DNA of 64,000 bases from an uncultured Lachnospiraceae bacterium. GTDB taxonomy: Bacteria > Bacillota > Clostridia > Lachnospirales > Lachnospiraceae. A program made the position numbers and the translations under genes. The notes beneath the pieces were generated by a model, which was not told where the DNA came from, searched no databases, and saw only the letters and a program-made list of their open reading frames with translations. This document shows positions 34,990 through 43,099 of this stretch, piece after piece. The stretch is taken from positions 186,001 to 250,000 of the forward strand of contig CAJTPU010000001.1 in assembly GCA_910578335.1 (NCBI GenBank). Direction: 5' to 3'. Every line of letters begins with the position of its first letter. Positions within the stretch are counted from its first letter, which is position 1.

Positions 34990-36072
34990 TCAATAAAACA
35001 GCCAGCTTTGGTACGGCAGAAGCCGTATGCCTTCTTGATAGGCATCCCGCAGAAACATGGCAAAATACAGGCAAAACGCCAGCACCACCGCGCCGGCAAA
35101 AAAACGCTTCTGCTTTTTGTCCGGTATGGACAAAAGTACGGACGGAATCAAAAAAATATTTGCCACATTCAGATAATATCCGATTCTGGAAACCTCCGGC
35201 ATAAAAGAACAAAACACATACAAAATCAGGGAGCCCAGATTCAGAAAAAAGTAAAACCGAACCTTCTCATCCACTTTTACCGTATATTTGTAGTATATCA
35301 GCGCAAGCGCCAGCACGCAGATACATTTTGCGATATTTATCAAAGAAGTGCTTCCCGTGTCGAAAATAGAATTCTCATAGTACGGATAAAAATAAAAAAT
35401 AATTTTGCGGTAGAAATCTCCAAACACCAGAAAGGTAACGCACATTCCCACCGCAAGTAAAATGTGCCATTTCCTCCACCTTCTGCCGGCAAGCCAGTAG
35501 ACCGGTATCACAAACAGCACGGATTTATGAAACAGCGCAGCAAACAGAATCCAGAGCACAAAAGGCAGCCAGTCCTTTTTTACCGCATACTTCATGGCAT
35601 ACAGCACTATCGCCAGAACAAAGTAATACCGCACCGTCATCATGCTGGAAAAATAGTAGCCGCTTGCCATAAACAGGAAAAACGTCCAGACAAAGCATAC
35701 GCTCTGCTCATACATGGCTCGGAGCATAAAATACACCGTGCCAAAAGCAAATATGGTAAAAATCACAAGCGCGGCGCCTATACCCGTGCCGAAAAAAAAC
35801 TGCACCGTCCTTACCACGGCATTAAACCCAATTTCCGTGGAAACCACCTGCCCCTTGTGAATGCGCTCAAAAATCTGCAGATATGGCATATAGTCATTGC
35901 CCACATAAATCCGGCACGCGGACACAAGAAACAGCAGGGAAAAAATCCCCGCCAGCAAAATCCGGTTACACATCTGCTGCCTTGTCACTGCATTTGCCTG
36001 TACCGCAGTTTGATTGTTGACAAAAAAAGCAGCCGCTATCGTCACAACTGTCAAACCAATATAGAGTGCCAT
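34990..36072 (-). CDS. EpsG-family polysaccharide polymerase
   Basis: A 360-aa integral membrane protein with some ten helices. It starts MALYIGL, and the loop RIYVGNDYMPYLQIFERIHKG (about 51-71) matches the conserved VGxDYxxY...F segment of EpsG/Wzy-like polymerases. RYYFVLAIVLYAMKYAVKK and LFAALFHKSVLFVIPVYW (H-x-S) complete the pattern. It should join repeat units at the outer face. The ATG at 36072 has AGAGG only two bases before it; a GTG at 36120 would overlap the upstream gene. One of two polymerase/ligase-type proteins in the window. Confidence 0.78.
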   Translation of the reverse strand: MALYIGLTVVTIAAAFFVNNQTAVQANAVTRQQMCNRILLAGIFSLLFLVSACRIYVGNDYMPYLQIFERIHKGQVVSTEIGFNAVVRTVQFFFGTGIGAALVIFTIFAFGTVYFMLRAMYEQSVCFVWTFFLFMASGYYFSSMMTVRYYFVLAIVLYAMKYAVKKDWLPFVLWILFAALFHKSVLFVIPVYWLAGRRWRKWHILLAVGMCVTFLVFGDFYRKIIFYFYPYYENSIFDTGSTSLINIAKCICVLALALIYYKYTVKVDEKVRFYFFLNLGSLILYVFCSFMPEVSRIGYYLNVANIFLIPSVLLSIPDKKQKRFFAGAVVLAFCLYFAMFLRDAYQEGIRLLPYQSWLFY

Positions 36073-36091
36073 GTCCTCTGCCCTGCTTTCC

Positions 36092-36940
36092 TTATTTCGC
36101 CGCTTCTCTCCTGCGCTCACGCTCTTTTTTCTGCTCTTCGCGCCCTATTCGAATTCCTTTTTTCATCAGCCTGTACGCTTCTGACAGCCTCTTTTCCCGA
36201 CACATCAAAGTCCTGTGCGCCAAAAGAAAGCGAAGCGCCATCAGCCGCGCCAGTGCGCCGTATAAAAACACGTACAGTACGCCCCTGTCTATGAAAAATT
36301 TCTCATTATAGCCCTTAAACCATGTGGATTCCCGATAAATTTCTTCCCCGATTTCTTCCGTCGAGGTATATAGGCGCAGCCCTTTTTTCAGACAGTCGTG
36401 CAAAAACAGGCTGTCCTCTCCATTGCTGTATTTCGCCCCCCCGCCAAACAAAAGCGAGAAGCAGATTCCTTTTTTCTTCAGCGAGTCCAGACGTGCCGCC
36501 ACGCTGTAAGTCGGATATCTTCCGTAGTTGTGCCAGCGGATTGCCCTCACTTCTCTATTGTAATAGGTTGCCCTTCTCTCATCCACTTTAAAATTAAAGG
36601 TAATCACATCCGCATTAGGAATCTGCGCAAATGCCGCCAGTACCCGTTCCTCATACCCGTCATAAAAACGGATATCCTCATCTGAAAACAACACAATATC
36701 GCCTTTTGCATGGGAAAGCGCCGTATTCCGGCTCAAGCCTACTCCCCGCTCCTTCATGGAAAAAACGCGAATCGTCCTGTTGTTACAGGAAAAATTGTCA
36801 GAAGCCTTATGTCCGCACTGATTGACAATCACGGCGTCCGTCTGCAGATTCATATCCTCCGCCAGACGCCTTGGCTCCTTGTCCACTGCTGCCGCCAATA
36901 CTTCCAGTCTTTTATCCCCTGTAAGCACCTTTTGCTTCAT
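36092..36940 (-). CDS. GT2-like glycosyltransferase with basic C-terminal tail
   Basis: A 282-aa protein. Its N-terminal start is atypical (KQKVLTGDKRLEVLAAAVD), then VFSMKERGVGLSRNTALSHAKGDIVLFSDEDIRFYDG gives a GT2 core with the metal-binding SDED, and SNGEDSLFLHDCLKKG fits the acceptor-side acidic motif. The first GT2 strand is shortened compared with classical members, so folding as a full GT-A is not certain. The tail of about 25 residues is very rich in Lys/Arg/Glu. It lies between the Wzz-like and polymerase genes. The start at 36940 is chosen because the longer frame overlaps the Wzz gene. Confidence 0.68.
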   Translation of the reverse strand: MKQKVLTGDKRLEVLAAAVDKEPRRLAEDMNLQTDAVIVNQCGHKASDNFSCNNRTIRVFSMKERGVGLSRNTALSHAKGDIVLFSDEDIRFYDGYEERVLAAFAQIPNADVITFNFKVDERRATYYNREVRAIRWHNYGRYPTYSVAARLDSLKKKGICFSLLFGGGAKYSNGEDSLFLHDCLKKGLRLYTSTEEIGEEIYRESTWFKGYNEKFFIDRGVLYVFLYGALARLMALRFLLAHRTLMCREKRLSEAYRLMKKGIRIGREEQKKERERRREAAK

Positions 36941-36977
36941 CTCCTTACCTCTGCCTCTCCTGCCTGCGGAAAGTACC

Positions 36978-38063
36978 CTATGGCAAATCCGCATTGCGTT
37001 TTTTTGGCAACAGCCCAAAACCGTAATAACACTCTATCAGCGCTTCATCCGCATTCCACAGAAATGCACAGCTAACCTTGATATCCTGTTTCTTCAAAAA
37101 GGCAAGTATTTTCTCTATCCTCTTACTGTCGCGCCGCCCCGAGGCAACCCCAAGTACCACGCTTTTCGCACGACGCAGCTCCTCTGCCCTCTCCGGCTCT
37201 GCTTCTATACAGCCGCAGGCGCGCACAACAGCCTCTCCTTCTTTGCCCGCTGCATCTGCTTTCTCCTGCAAAAGCTCTGCAATCTCCTCCACGGGAATAT
37301 CCTTTGAAGCGGCAGTCACGGCAATGCTGCCGCCCTCCCGCAGCAGATAGCTTACATTTGCCCCCAGCTCCTTTGAAGCGGCAGTCCCCAGCATGGGAAT
37401 ATGATACCGGCGCTCAAAAGAAGCCGGTATGTAGATGGAATCATCTAAAACAAAGCACAAAAGCATGACTATCAGAGAAAGCAGCCCGCCCAGAACGGCT
37501 CCAAGAACGGCTGCCTGCAAGGTTCTGATATCATGCACCACAATCCGGCTCTCCACAGGCTCTGTCAGCACACGAATCCGCTCAATCCTGCTGTTCTCTT
37601 CTCCAAAAGCAAGAAGCGCCTCCTGTAAGGCACTGCCGATAGCGGCAGAAAGCTCCGGTGAATCCGTGATTACCGTCGTTGTCACAATACGGGAATCTGA
37701 CACCAGAAAAGCATCCACGCACTCCCTGACAAACGGCTTTTCCAGCAGGATTCCCTGAGCGGCAAGCCGTTCCAAAATAAAATCCACGAAAACATCCGTT
37801 TTTACCAGCGCTTTCCACTCTTCCTCATTCAGGTTGGAGCGGGAAATACCGTACGCATCCTCCCAGACATAATCCACGTATACCTCTCCGACTGTCTGGT
37901 ACTCCTTTTCCGGAACCAAAACTACGTTTTTCACAAAGTACCCGCCGCCAGCAAGCAGCGCGCCCGCCAAAACAGCCGCAAGGCATATCCATATTTTTCT
38001 TAGAAGGAAGAGCACAAGCAGCTTAACGTCCACCGGCTCATCTGCAAAATTACACTCCCACAT
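36978..38063 (-). CDS. Wzz/CapA-type chain-length protein with degenerate kinase-like C-terminal domain
   Basis: A 361-aa protein with two membrane helices (about 18-42 and 182-205) bracketing an extracytoplasmic Wzz-type domain. The cytoplasmic tail (206-361) follows the BY-kinase layout: LDDSIYIPASFERRYHIPMLGT, then GGSIAVTAASKDIPVEEIAEL where active kinases have the Walker A loop, and SVVLGVASGRRDSKRIEKI later. The GEGKST loop is absent, as is a C-terminal Tyr cluster. It probably controls polymer length without kinase activity, perhaps as a partner of a kinase elsewhere. A short direct repeat encodes TAASK twice (37299-37387). Confidence 0.72.
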   Translation of the reverse strand: MWECNFADEPVDVKLLVLFLLRKIWICLAAVLAGALLAGGGYFVKNVVLVPEKEYQTVGEVYVDYVWEDAYGISRSNLNEEEWKALVKTDVFVDFILERLAAQGILLEKPFVRECVDAFLVSDSRIVTTTVITDSPELSAAIGSALQEALLAFGEENSRIERIRVLTEPVESRIVVHDIRTLQAAVLGAVLGGLLSLIVMLLCFVLDDSIYIPASFERRYHIPMLGTAASKELGANVSYLLREGGSIAVTAASKDIPVEEIAELLQEKADAAGKEGEAVVRACGCIEAEPERAEELRRAKSVVLGVASGRRDSKRIEKILAFLKKQDIKVSCAFLWNADEALIECYYGFGLLPKKRNADLP

Positions 38064-38065
38064 CC

Positions 38066-39667
38066 TTACCGCCCTTTCTGCACGTCCGCTTCCACTTCAC
38101 TGTCTCTTTCAGCCTTGCGGCTTTCCCATACTTCCTGTCTGTCGTCTCCTGCTGCCTCGCGGCTTTCACATACTTCCTGTCTGTCGTCTCCTGCTGTCTC
38201 GCGGCTTTCCCATACTTCCTGCCGATTGCCTTCTGCTGTCTCGCGGCTTTCGCCCGTCTTTTGTCCGCCGCTTCTCTCTCTTTGCTTTTCCCTCTCTTTT
38301 TTCAGCGCGGTAATCTGGTCCGCCTCCACGCCCTCCGTACTGTCCGGCCACAAAAGCACCTTTACAGTCAGAATCATCAGCTTGATATCCAGCCAGACGC
38401 TATAATTTTCAATATACGCCAAATCCAGCTTCAGCTTGTCATAAGGCGTCGTATTATACTTGCCGTAGACCTGCGCATATCCCGCCAAGCCTGCCTTTAC
38501 CTTCATGCGGTATGCAAACTCAGGCATAATCTCCATATACTGTGCAATAATCTCCGGACGCTCCGGTCTCGGACCGACAAAGGACATATCGCCTTTAATG
38601 ATATTGATAAGCTGCGGCAGCTCGTCCAGCCTGACCTTCCTGATAAATTTTCCCACCGGCGTAACACGGGAATCGTTTTTGGCTGCAAGCCTTGCCACGC
38701 CATCCTTTTCCGCATCCACGCGCATACTGCGGAACTTCAGGATGTGAAACTGTCTGCCGTCAATCGTACACCGCACCTGCTTATACAGTACCGGTCCCCT
38801 GTCGTAAAGCTTGACGGCAATCGCCGTCAACAGCATAAACGGCGAGGCAATCAAAAACAGCAGAAGCGAACAAATCAAATCGATGCACCGCTTCATAAAG
38901 CGCTGCTCAATCGTCAGCACATATTCCCGCGTCAACAGCAGGGGCGTATCGAACAGATGCAGCTCTTCCGCGCCCTTTAAGATAACGTCCGGTATCTTTG
39001 GCATAATATATGTGCGAATCGACTGCCCGTAGCAGAACTTCAGTATCTTATTTCTCGCATCCTCGGAAATATCCCACAGCACCACCGCGTCATATCTCTC
39101 CAGCGCTTCTTTTTTAACAACATCCACGCCTGCATTGATATGCATACATTTGCTGATTTCAAACTTGTCCTTCCTGCTCTCAAATTTTTTGAGGATATCC
39201 GCAATCGGCCGGTCTCCATGTACCAAAAGCAGCTTCCTCGGCGGAAAAATATTTTTATATATAAATCCTGCAACATGAACGGACAAAATAATCCATATAC
39301 ATTGAAATACTGCCATACTTAGGAATGCTTCTATGGAAAAAAGCTTTCTGACCATCAGGGATATTTGAAAGTAGGTGACGATATCCACGATACCTATCGC
39401 AAGAATCTGTGAAAAAATAACCTCTGCATTTTTCAGATAGCCTATCCGCATACCGCCATACATATGAGAAAAGAAAAATAACAGCACACCGTAAATAGCC
39501 AGAATCAGCAGGTGTCCGTTCAGCCAGTACTTCAAGTATACTTTTACGCTCTCATAATATACATTAAACCAGTAATAGGCATAAATCCCCACCTGTCCCG
39601 CCAGATATATGGCGGACATGCACAGGACTATCAGTCTTTTAAATGATTCCAGCTTTTTCAAGCCCAT
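38066..39667 (-). CDS. Polyprenyl glycosylphosphotransferase (WbaP/CpsE-like) with repeat tail
   Basis: A 533-aa initiating enzyme. Four or five N-terminal membrane helices span to about residue 135, a CoA-binding-like region (about 148-235) follows, and the C-terminal sugar-transferase domain (about 262-455) has ILKFRSMRVDAEKDG, VRLDELPQLINIIKGDMSFVGPRPE with the D-E catalytic pair, and KAGLAGYAQVYGKYN. It primes the second glycan by moving a phospho-sugar to undecaprenyl phosphate. Residues 473-517 are 14-residue repeats. GGAGGT abuts the ATG at 39667; a TTG at 39661 has normal spacing and may be the true start. Confidence 0.88.
   Translation of the reverse strand: MGLKKLESFKRLIVLCMSAIYLAGQVGIYAYYWFNVYYESVKVYLKYWLNGHLLILAIYGVLLFFFSHMYGGMRIGYLKNAEVIFSQILAIGIVDIVTYFQISLMVRKLFSIEAFLSMAVFQCIWIILSVHVAGFIYKNIFPPRKLLLVHGDRPIADILKKFESRKDKFEISKCMHINAGVDVVKKEALERYDAVVLWDISEDARNKILKFCYGQSIRTYIMPKIPDVILKGAEELHLFDTPLLLTREYVLTIEQRFMKRCIDLICSLLLFLIASPFMLLTAIAVKLYDRGPVLYKQVRCTIDGRQFHILKFRSMRVDAEKDGVARLAAKNDSRVTPVGKFIRKVRLDELPQLINIIKGDMSFVGPRPERPEIIAQYMEIMPEFAYRMKVKAGLAGYAQVYGKYNTTPYDKLKLDLAYIENYSVWLDIKLMILTVKVLLWPDSTEGVEADQITALKKEREKQRERSGGQKTGESRETAEGNRQEVWESRETAGDDRQEVCESREAAGDDRQEVWESRKAERDSEVEADVQKGR
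38117..38251 (-). repeat. 42-bp in-frame tandem repeats
   Basis: Three full units of 42 bp (38126-38251) plus a partial fourth encode ESRETAEGNRQEVW, ESRETAGDDRQEVC, ESREAAGDDRQEVW and ESR. The units are near identical in DNA, so the array is recent or kept homogeneous. It extends a charged, probably disordered tail beyond the catalytic domain. Confidence 0.9.
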
Positions 39668-39732
39668 ACCTCCTGCCGCTACGGCGCCCGCGGTCCCATA
39701 GCGCTTGATTTTACCGACATAGTAACAAAGTG

Positions 39733-39762
39733 ATTATAGCACATCAGAATGAAATCGTGCAA
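39733..39762 (-). promoter_or_regulatory. Promoter of the second glycan (Pse) operon
   Basis: On the minus strand: -35 TTGCAC (39757-39762), an 18-bp spacer and -10 TATAAT (39733-39738) preceded by TGTGC. Transcription would begin about 58 bases before the start at 39667. The 39668-39797 gap holds nothing else obvious. Confidence 0.7.
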
Positions 39763-39797
39763 CTTTTCCACATCTTGCGGGTTCTTAAGAATTGCCG

Positions 39798-40547
39798 CTA
39801 TATTCTCCGCTTCACGGCACGAACCGCCCAAAAACAGAAATTGTAAAAGCTGTACAAAACGGAAAGCCCTTCCGCCTTACGGTAGAGCGCCCAGATTCTG
39901 CGAACCGCCTCTAATTTATTGGAGGAAAGGGATTTTGCCGGTCTTCTGTAACGCACCAGATTTTCATTTAAGCCATACGCCGTAACCCCTTCTCTGAGCA
40001 CCCGAAACCACAGCGCAGTGTCCTCGCTCTTTATTATGGGCATGAAAAGCTTTTCCTTGGCAAGCTTCTTTGTATCAAAAATAACCGTAGAAGTAAAAAT
40101 AGTGGTATTTTTCAGTGCCTGCTTATAGCAGATAGTCTCCGGTACACGAACAATTTTTCCGGTTCCCTCTCCTTTTTCATCTGCAAACTCGTAGCCGGTA
40201 AAAGAGAAAGCCGCCTCTTTTTCCGTCATAAAGGCAAGCTGTTTTTTAAGCTTTTCAGGACTCCACAAATCATCCGCATCCAGATACGCCACAAACCGTC
40301 CTGCCGCCTCCAAAAGCCCGTGATTCCTTGCCTTTGCCGCTCCGCTGTTTTCCTGCCTGATGACGCGGATTCTCGCCTCTTGCTTTTCTATCGTTTCCAA
40401 TATGTGCAGGCTTTTATCCGTGGAACCGTCCTCTACAAGCAAAAGCTCCCAGTTTTCATAAGTCTGCGCCTTTACGCAGTCTATGGTCTCCCTGATATAT
40501 TTTTCCGCATTGTAGACGGGTACGATAATACTTACTTTTTCTTCCAT
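39798..40547 (-). CDS. Glycosyltransferase family 2
   Basis: A 249-aa GT2 enzyme starting EEKVSIIVPVYNAEKYIRETI. LVEDGSTDKSLHIL and the metal-binding AYLDADDLWSPEKL (about 91-104) are followed by KSEDTALWFRVL, an acceptor-side acidic motif. It resembles the CpsJ/EpsJ-like transferases of capsule clusters. It ends a short three-gene unit with the two membrane proteins at 40581-42412 and is separated from the next operon by a strong promoter. Substrate unknown. Confidence 0.82.
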   Translation of the reverse strand: MEEKVSIIVPVYNAEKYIRETIDCVKAQTYENWELLLVEDGSTDKSLHILETIEKQEARIRVIRQENSGAAKARNHGLLEAAGRFVAYLDADDLWSPEKLKKQLAFMTEKEAAFSFTGYEFADEKGEGTGKIVRVPETICYKQALKNTTIFTSTVIFDTKKLAKEKLFMPIIKSEDTALWFRVLREGVTAYGLNENLVRYRRPAKSLSSNKLEAVRRIWALYRKAEGLSVLYSFYNFCFWAVRAVKRRI

Positions 40548-40580
40548 CTTCCCACATTTCTGCGCCGCTTTTATGCGCTC

Positions 40581-41462
40581 TTACTGCAGTTTGTATATCA
40601 CATAGTCCTTCGTCTGTGCAAAATACACGTACTCTTTTTGATTTTCCATCGCCAGACGAAGCCCTTCCTCACTATTTCTTTCCGCCGAAAACACCAGGTA
40701 ATCATACCCCGCAGAGGCGCAGCGGCTCAATACCATCTCTTCTTCGCGCAAAGCTTCCTCTCCGCTGCTTCCCGTCGCCAGCGTACCGTTCACCCAGTTG
40801 TGCAGCTCCTGCATATCGCCCATGTAAACGTCGTAGGTATACGCGGACAACGCCGGCTCCCACAAATTCCTGCCATAGGGGAGCAGAATATTGCCGCTAT
40901 ATATCCTTGCCCATGCCGCCACTTCGTCCGGCGCGAGCAAAAATACAGCTTCCTCCTGCGGTATTTCAACCAGCCGCAGCACTTCCGCTGCCTCTTCGGG
41001 CAGTTTGTCCCCACGAAAATCCTGTCCCGTCTCGCTCTTTGCTATTTCCATCGTCCCGCAAAAAAACAGCAGCAGCGCCATCAGAACCGCAGCAAACGCT
41101 TCCGCGGCATGTTCCCTCTTTGCTGACACTGCCTTACGAAGCTTTCTTCTCTCTGAAGTGTAAACTGCCGTTATTTTGAAAACAGCCGTCACCGCAGCAC
41201 AGGAAAGAAGTGCTGTCGTCGGCAGCAGTGCCCACAGATTTTCATAGCTGTAAAATCCTGTCTGATAAAGCAGCAGCAGCTTTACGGAAACAGGACACAA
41301 AAGCAAAAGCAGCATAACCGTTGCCAGCCGCCTGAATTCTTTTTTTTCAAACCCTCGTAAAAACCACAAAAACAAAAGCGCCGTCATAAACAGCATCAGA
41401 AACTGTCCGCTTTCTGTCAGGGCATGATAACCTGTTTTTAGCGTTCTCATAAAATCTGCCAT
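40581..41462 (-). CDS. Membrane protein of unknown function with C-terminal soluble domain
   Basis: A 293-aa protein with about four membrane helices in its first 150 residues and a soluble C-terminal half that ends AQTKDYVIYKLQ. SRCASAGYDYLVFSAERNSEE has the look of the outer domain at the end of large membrane glycosyltransferase-like proteins. The ATG at 41462 with GGAGGGG before it is the start; the frame is open further upstream but overlaps the neighbouring gene. It reads like the second half of a protein whose first half is the gene at 41483-42412. Family not recognised with certainty. Confidence 0.5.
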   Translation of the reverse strand: MADFMRTLKTGYHALTESGQFLMLFMTALLFLWFLRGFEKKEFRRLATVMLLLLLCPVSVKLLLLYQTGFYSYENLWALLPTTALLSCAAVTAVFKITAVYTSERRKLRKAVSAKREHAAEAFAAVLMALLLFFCGTMEIAKSETGQDFRGDKLPEEAAEVLRLVEIPQEEAVFLLAPDEVAAWARIYSGNILLPYGRNLWEPALSAYTYDVYMGDMQELHNWVNGTLATGSSGEEALREEEMVLSRCASAGYDYLVFSAERNSEEGLRLAMENQKEYVYFAQTKDYVIYKLQ

Positions 41463-41482
41463 ACTACATACCCCTCCATGAC

Positions 41483-42412
41483 TCAGACTCCCTTTTTCCG
41501 GTACAGCCGGGGCATCCTCTTTTGCACAAGCCTTGTTATACATACAATGCCCGCCGCTGCTGCCGCAGAGCCCAATCCGTAAAAGGTCCACACCACGCAT
41601 ATTTCGGCAAGCAGACAGAGGATTACACTCTTCCATTTCTTCTGCAGACTGCACAAAAGCGCATAAGGCAGAAGAATTCCGACCCGGATTACCTCTCCCC
41701 TGTACCCGCAAAAAAACAGGGTAAAACCGTCCATCGCCCCGCTATAACAGCCAAACTGATAAACCAGTGCCACAAAAAGCAAAAACAGCGCCTGTTTTTT
41801 CCCCTCCTTCGGAAACAGATATGCCGCCCACCTGCCATACACCAGATAGCTTAAAAAAAGCACAACGGCAGGAATCATTCCGTAGCACACAATGCGCGCC
41901 GGAATCCCTGTAAAGCTGCAGAGCGCGGCATACAAGGTCGGCAGCATCAGGATTTTAAGCCGCAGCGGCATTCCTGTGGTAAACGCCTGCCCCGTCATGG
42001 GATTTACCGTATAAATTCCATCGGACGCCAGCATGGTCTGCACTGTCTCCACCGTAATGTCGCCTGTGGTATACGGTAGCTGCATACCATAATTCCATAT
42101 AAACTGAAATAACAGCAGCGCGCCAATTATCACAAACAAGACCGGATACAGACGAAACAGCTTGAAAAAACGCTGTAACCCCGATTCCCCGTCCGCCATG
42201 CTCCGATGCGGTTTTTTTCTGATTTGCCGAATCAGGCAGGGAATTCCTGCAGCCATAAGCGCAGCGAAAAACAACACTGCCATTATCCATGCGCAGACAT
42301 GGAACGGCAGCTTCAGAAAAAGTGCCGTCAAATGGGCGGCTTCTGCCAGCCCAATTGCTATCAGGCTTCCTTCTATCAGCATTTCCGATATGGTTTTTTG
42401 CATTTTATCCAC
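41483..42412 (-). CDS. Polytopic membrane protein of unknown function (possibly DUF6077-like)
   Basis: A 309-aa protein with about seven or eight membrane helices. The outer segment TTGDITVETVQTMLASDGIYTVNPMTGQAFTT (two parts of one loop, about 115-146) and a later GYRGEVIRVGILLPYALL resemble what I recall of DUF6077 proteins found in Clostridia glycan loci; that assignment is tentative. GTG at 42412 behind GGAGG is the preferred start. The next gene begins 20 bp after its stop and may complete the same functional unit. Confidence 0.5.
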   Translation of the reverse strand: MDKMQKTISEMLIEGSLIAIGLAEAAHLTALFLKLPFHVCAWIMAVLFFAALMAAGIPCLIRQIRKKPHRSMADGESGLQRFFKLFRLYPVLFVIIGALLLFQFIWNYGMQLPYTTGDITVETVQTMLASDGIYTVNPMTGQAFTTGMPLRLKILMLPTLYAALCSFTGIPARIVCYGMIPAVVLFLSYLVYGRWAAYLFPKEGKKQALFLLFVALVYQFGCYSGAMDGFTLFFCGYRGEVIRVGILLPYALLCSLQKKWKSVILCLLAEICVVWTFYGLGSAAAAAGIVCITRLVQKRMPRLYRKKGV

Positions 42413-42441
42413 TTACAACGCCTCCGCATAAATTCTTCCCA

Positions 42442-42470
42442 ATTTTACCATATTTTTATCACAAACACAA
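42442..42470 (-). promoter_or_regulatory. Promoter for the 42.4-39.8 kb three-gene unit
   Basis: On the minus strand: -35 TTGTGT (42465-42470), a 17-bp spacer and -10 TAAAAT (42442-42447) with an adjoining TGG extension. It lies immediately downstream of the terminator at 42490-42524 and about 30 bases before the GTG start. Confidence 0.6.
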
Positions 42471-42489
42471 CAAAATCAACTTTCACCAA

Positions 42490-42524
42490 AAGAAAAGGCG
42501 GCAGGAAGTATACTTCCTGCCGCC
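42490..42524 (-). terminator. Rho-independent terminator of the Spo0A-domain gene
   Basis: A perfect 28-base palindrome (42497-42524) built on GGCGGCAGGAAGTA is followed on the minus strand by TTTTCTTTT. It stands 62 bases after the stop of the Spo0A-like gene. Between them is a small inverted repeat AACCGGACCGGTT (42538-42550) of unknown role. Confidence 0.88.
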
Positions 42525-42585
42525 CTGTGTAATCGTGAACCGGACCGGTTAATATTACCCTTTATTATTTATACTAGCTTTGCTC

Positions 42586-42963
42586 CTACATCGCTTTGAT
42601 ATCCAGCCTGATTTTATCTGCTATCCTTGCAATATATTCGCTGTTTGTCGGTCTTGCCTTGCCGTCCTGAATTGAGTAACCAAATAACTTTTCAAAAGTC
42701 TGTGTATTGCCTCTTTCCCATGAAACCTCAATAGCGTTACGAATGGCTCGCTCTACTTTTTGGTCCGTTGTCTTAAAATGTCTGGCGATTACCGGATACA
42801 TTAGCTTTGTCACACTGGTAACCACCTCTATGTCCCGTCCTGTCATCAAAATAGCAGCCCGCAAATAATAATATCCCCGCAGATGAGCCGGAACCCCTAT
42901 GTCAAGCATTACCTCTGTAATGTATCTTTCAAGCTCAGTGTCATTAATCGTAACAATATCCAT
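42586..42963 (-). CDS. Stand-alone Spo0A C-terminal (effector) domain protein
   Basis: A 125-aa protein that matches the Spo0A DNA-binding domain along its length: DIGVPAHLRGYYYLRAAI, SVTKLMYPVIARHF, TTDQKVERAIRNAIEVSWERGN and RPTNSEYIARIADKIRL. The receiver domain is absent and there is no room for one: the frame upstream is short and GGAAGGGG directly precedes the ATG at 42963. It probably binds sites like Spo0A boxes without phosphorylation control, or competes with Spo0A. It lies at the edge of the GDP-fucose operon and has its own terminator, so it may regulate the glycan genes or sporulation. Confidence 0.85.
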   Translation of the reverse strand: MDIVTINDTELERYITEVMLDIGVPAHLRGYYYLRAAILMTGRDIEVVTSVTKLMYPVIARHFKTTDQKVERAIRNAIEVSWERGNTQTFEKLFGYSIQDGKARPTNSEYIARIADKIRLDIKAM

Positions 42964-43015
42964 TCAAACCCCTTCCTTCATGTCGATTGCTGCCCATTCA
43001 TGCGATTACAACTGT

Positions 43016-43026
43016 ATCCTAGCACA
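43016..43026 (-). promoter_or_regulatory. Possible extended -10 promoter of the Spo0A-domain gene
   Basis: The minus strand reads TGTGCTAGGAT in the 136-base gap upstream of the gene, an extended -10 without a good -35. About 50 bases separate it from the ATG at 42963. Confidence 0.38.
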
Positions 43027-43099
43027 TTTGAGCGCATTATGGAAGAGACTTATCCCACTATTCACCGCGCATATCGAATATTTAACAGTATTTTTCGCC

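Noticed and set aside
42979..42990. TGTCGAT just upstream of the Spo0A-domain gene, resembling a 0A box
   Set aside because: One mismatch in seven to TGTCGAA, single copy, and close to the ribosome site; expected by chance too often to call.
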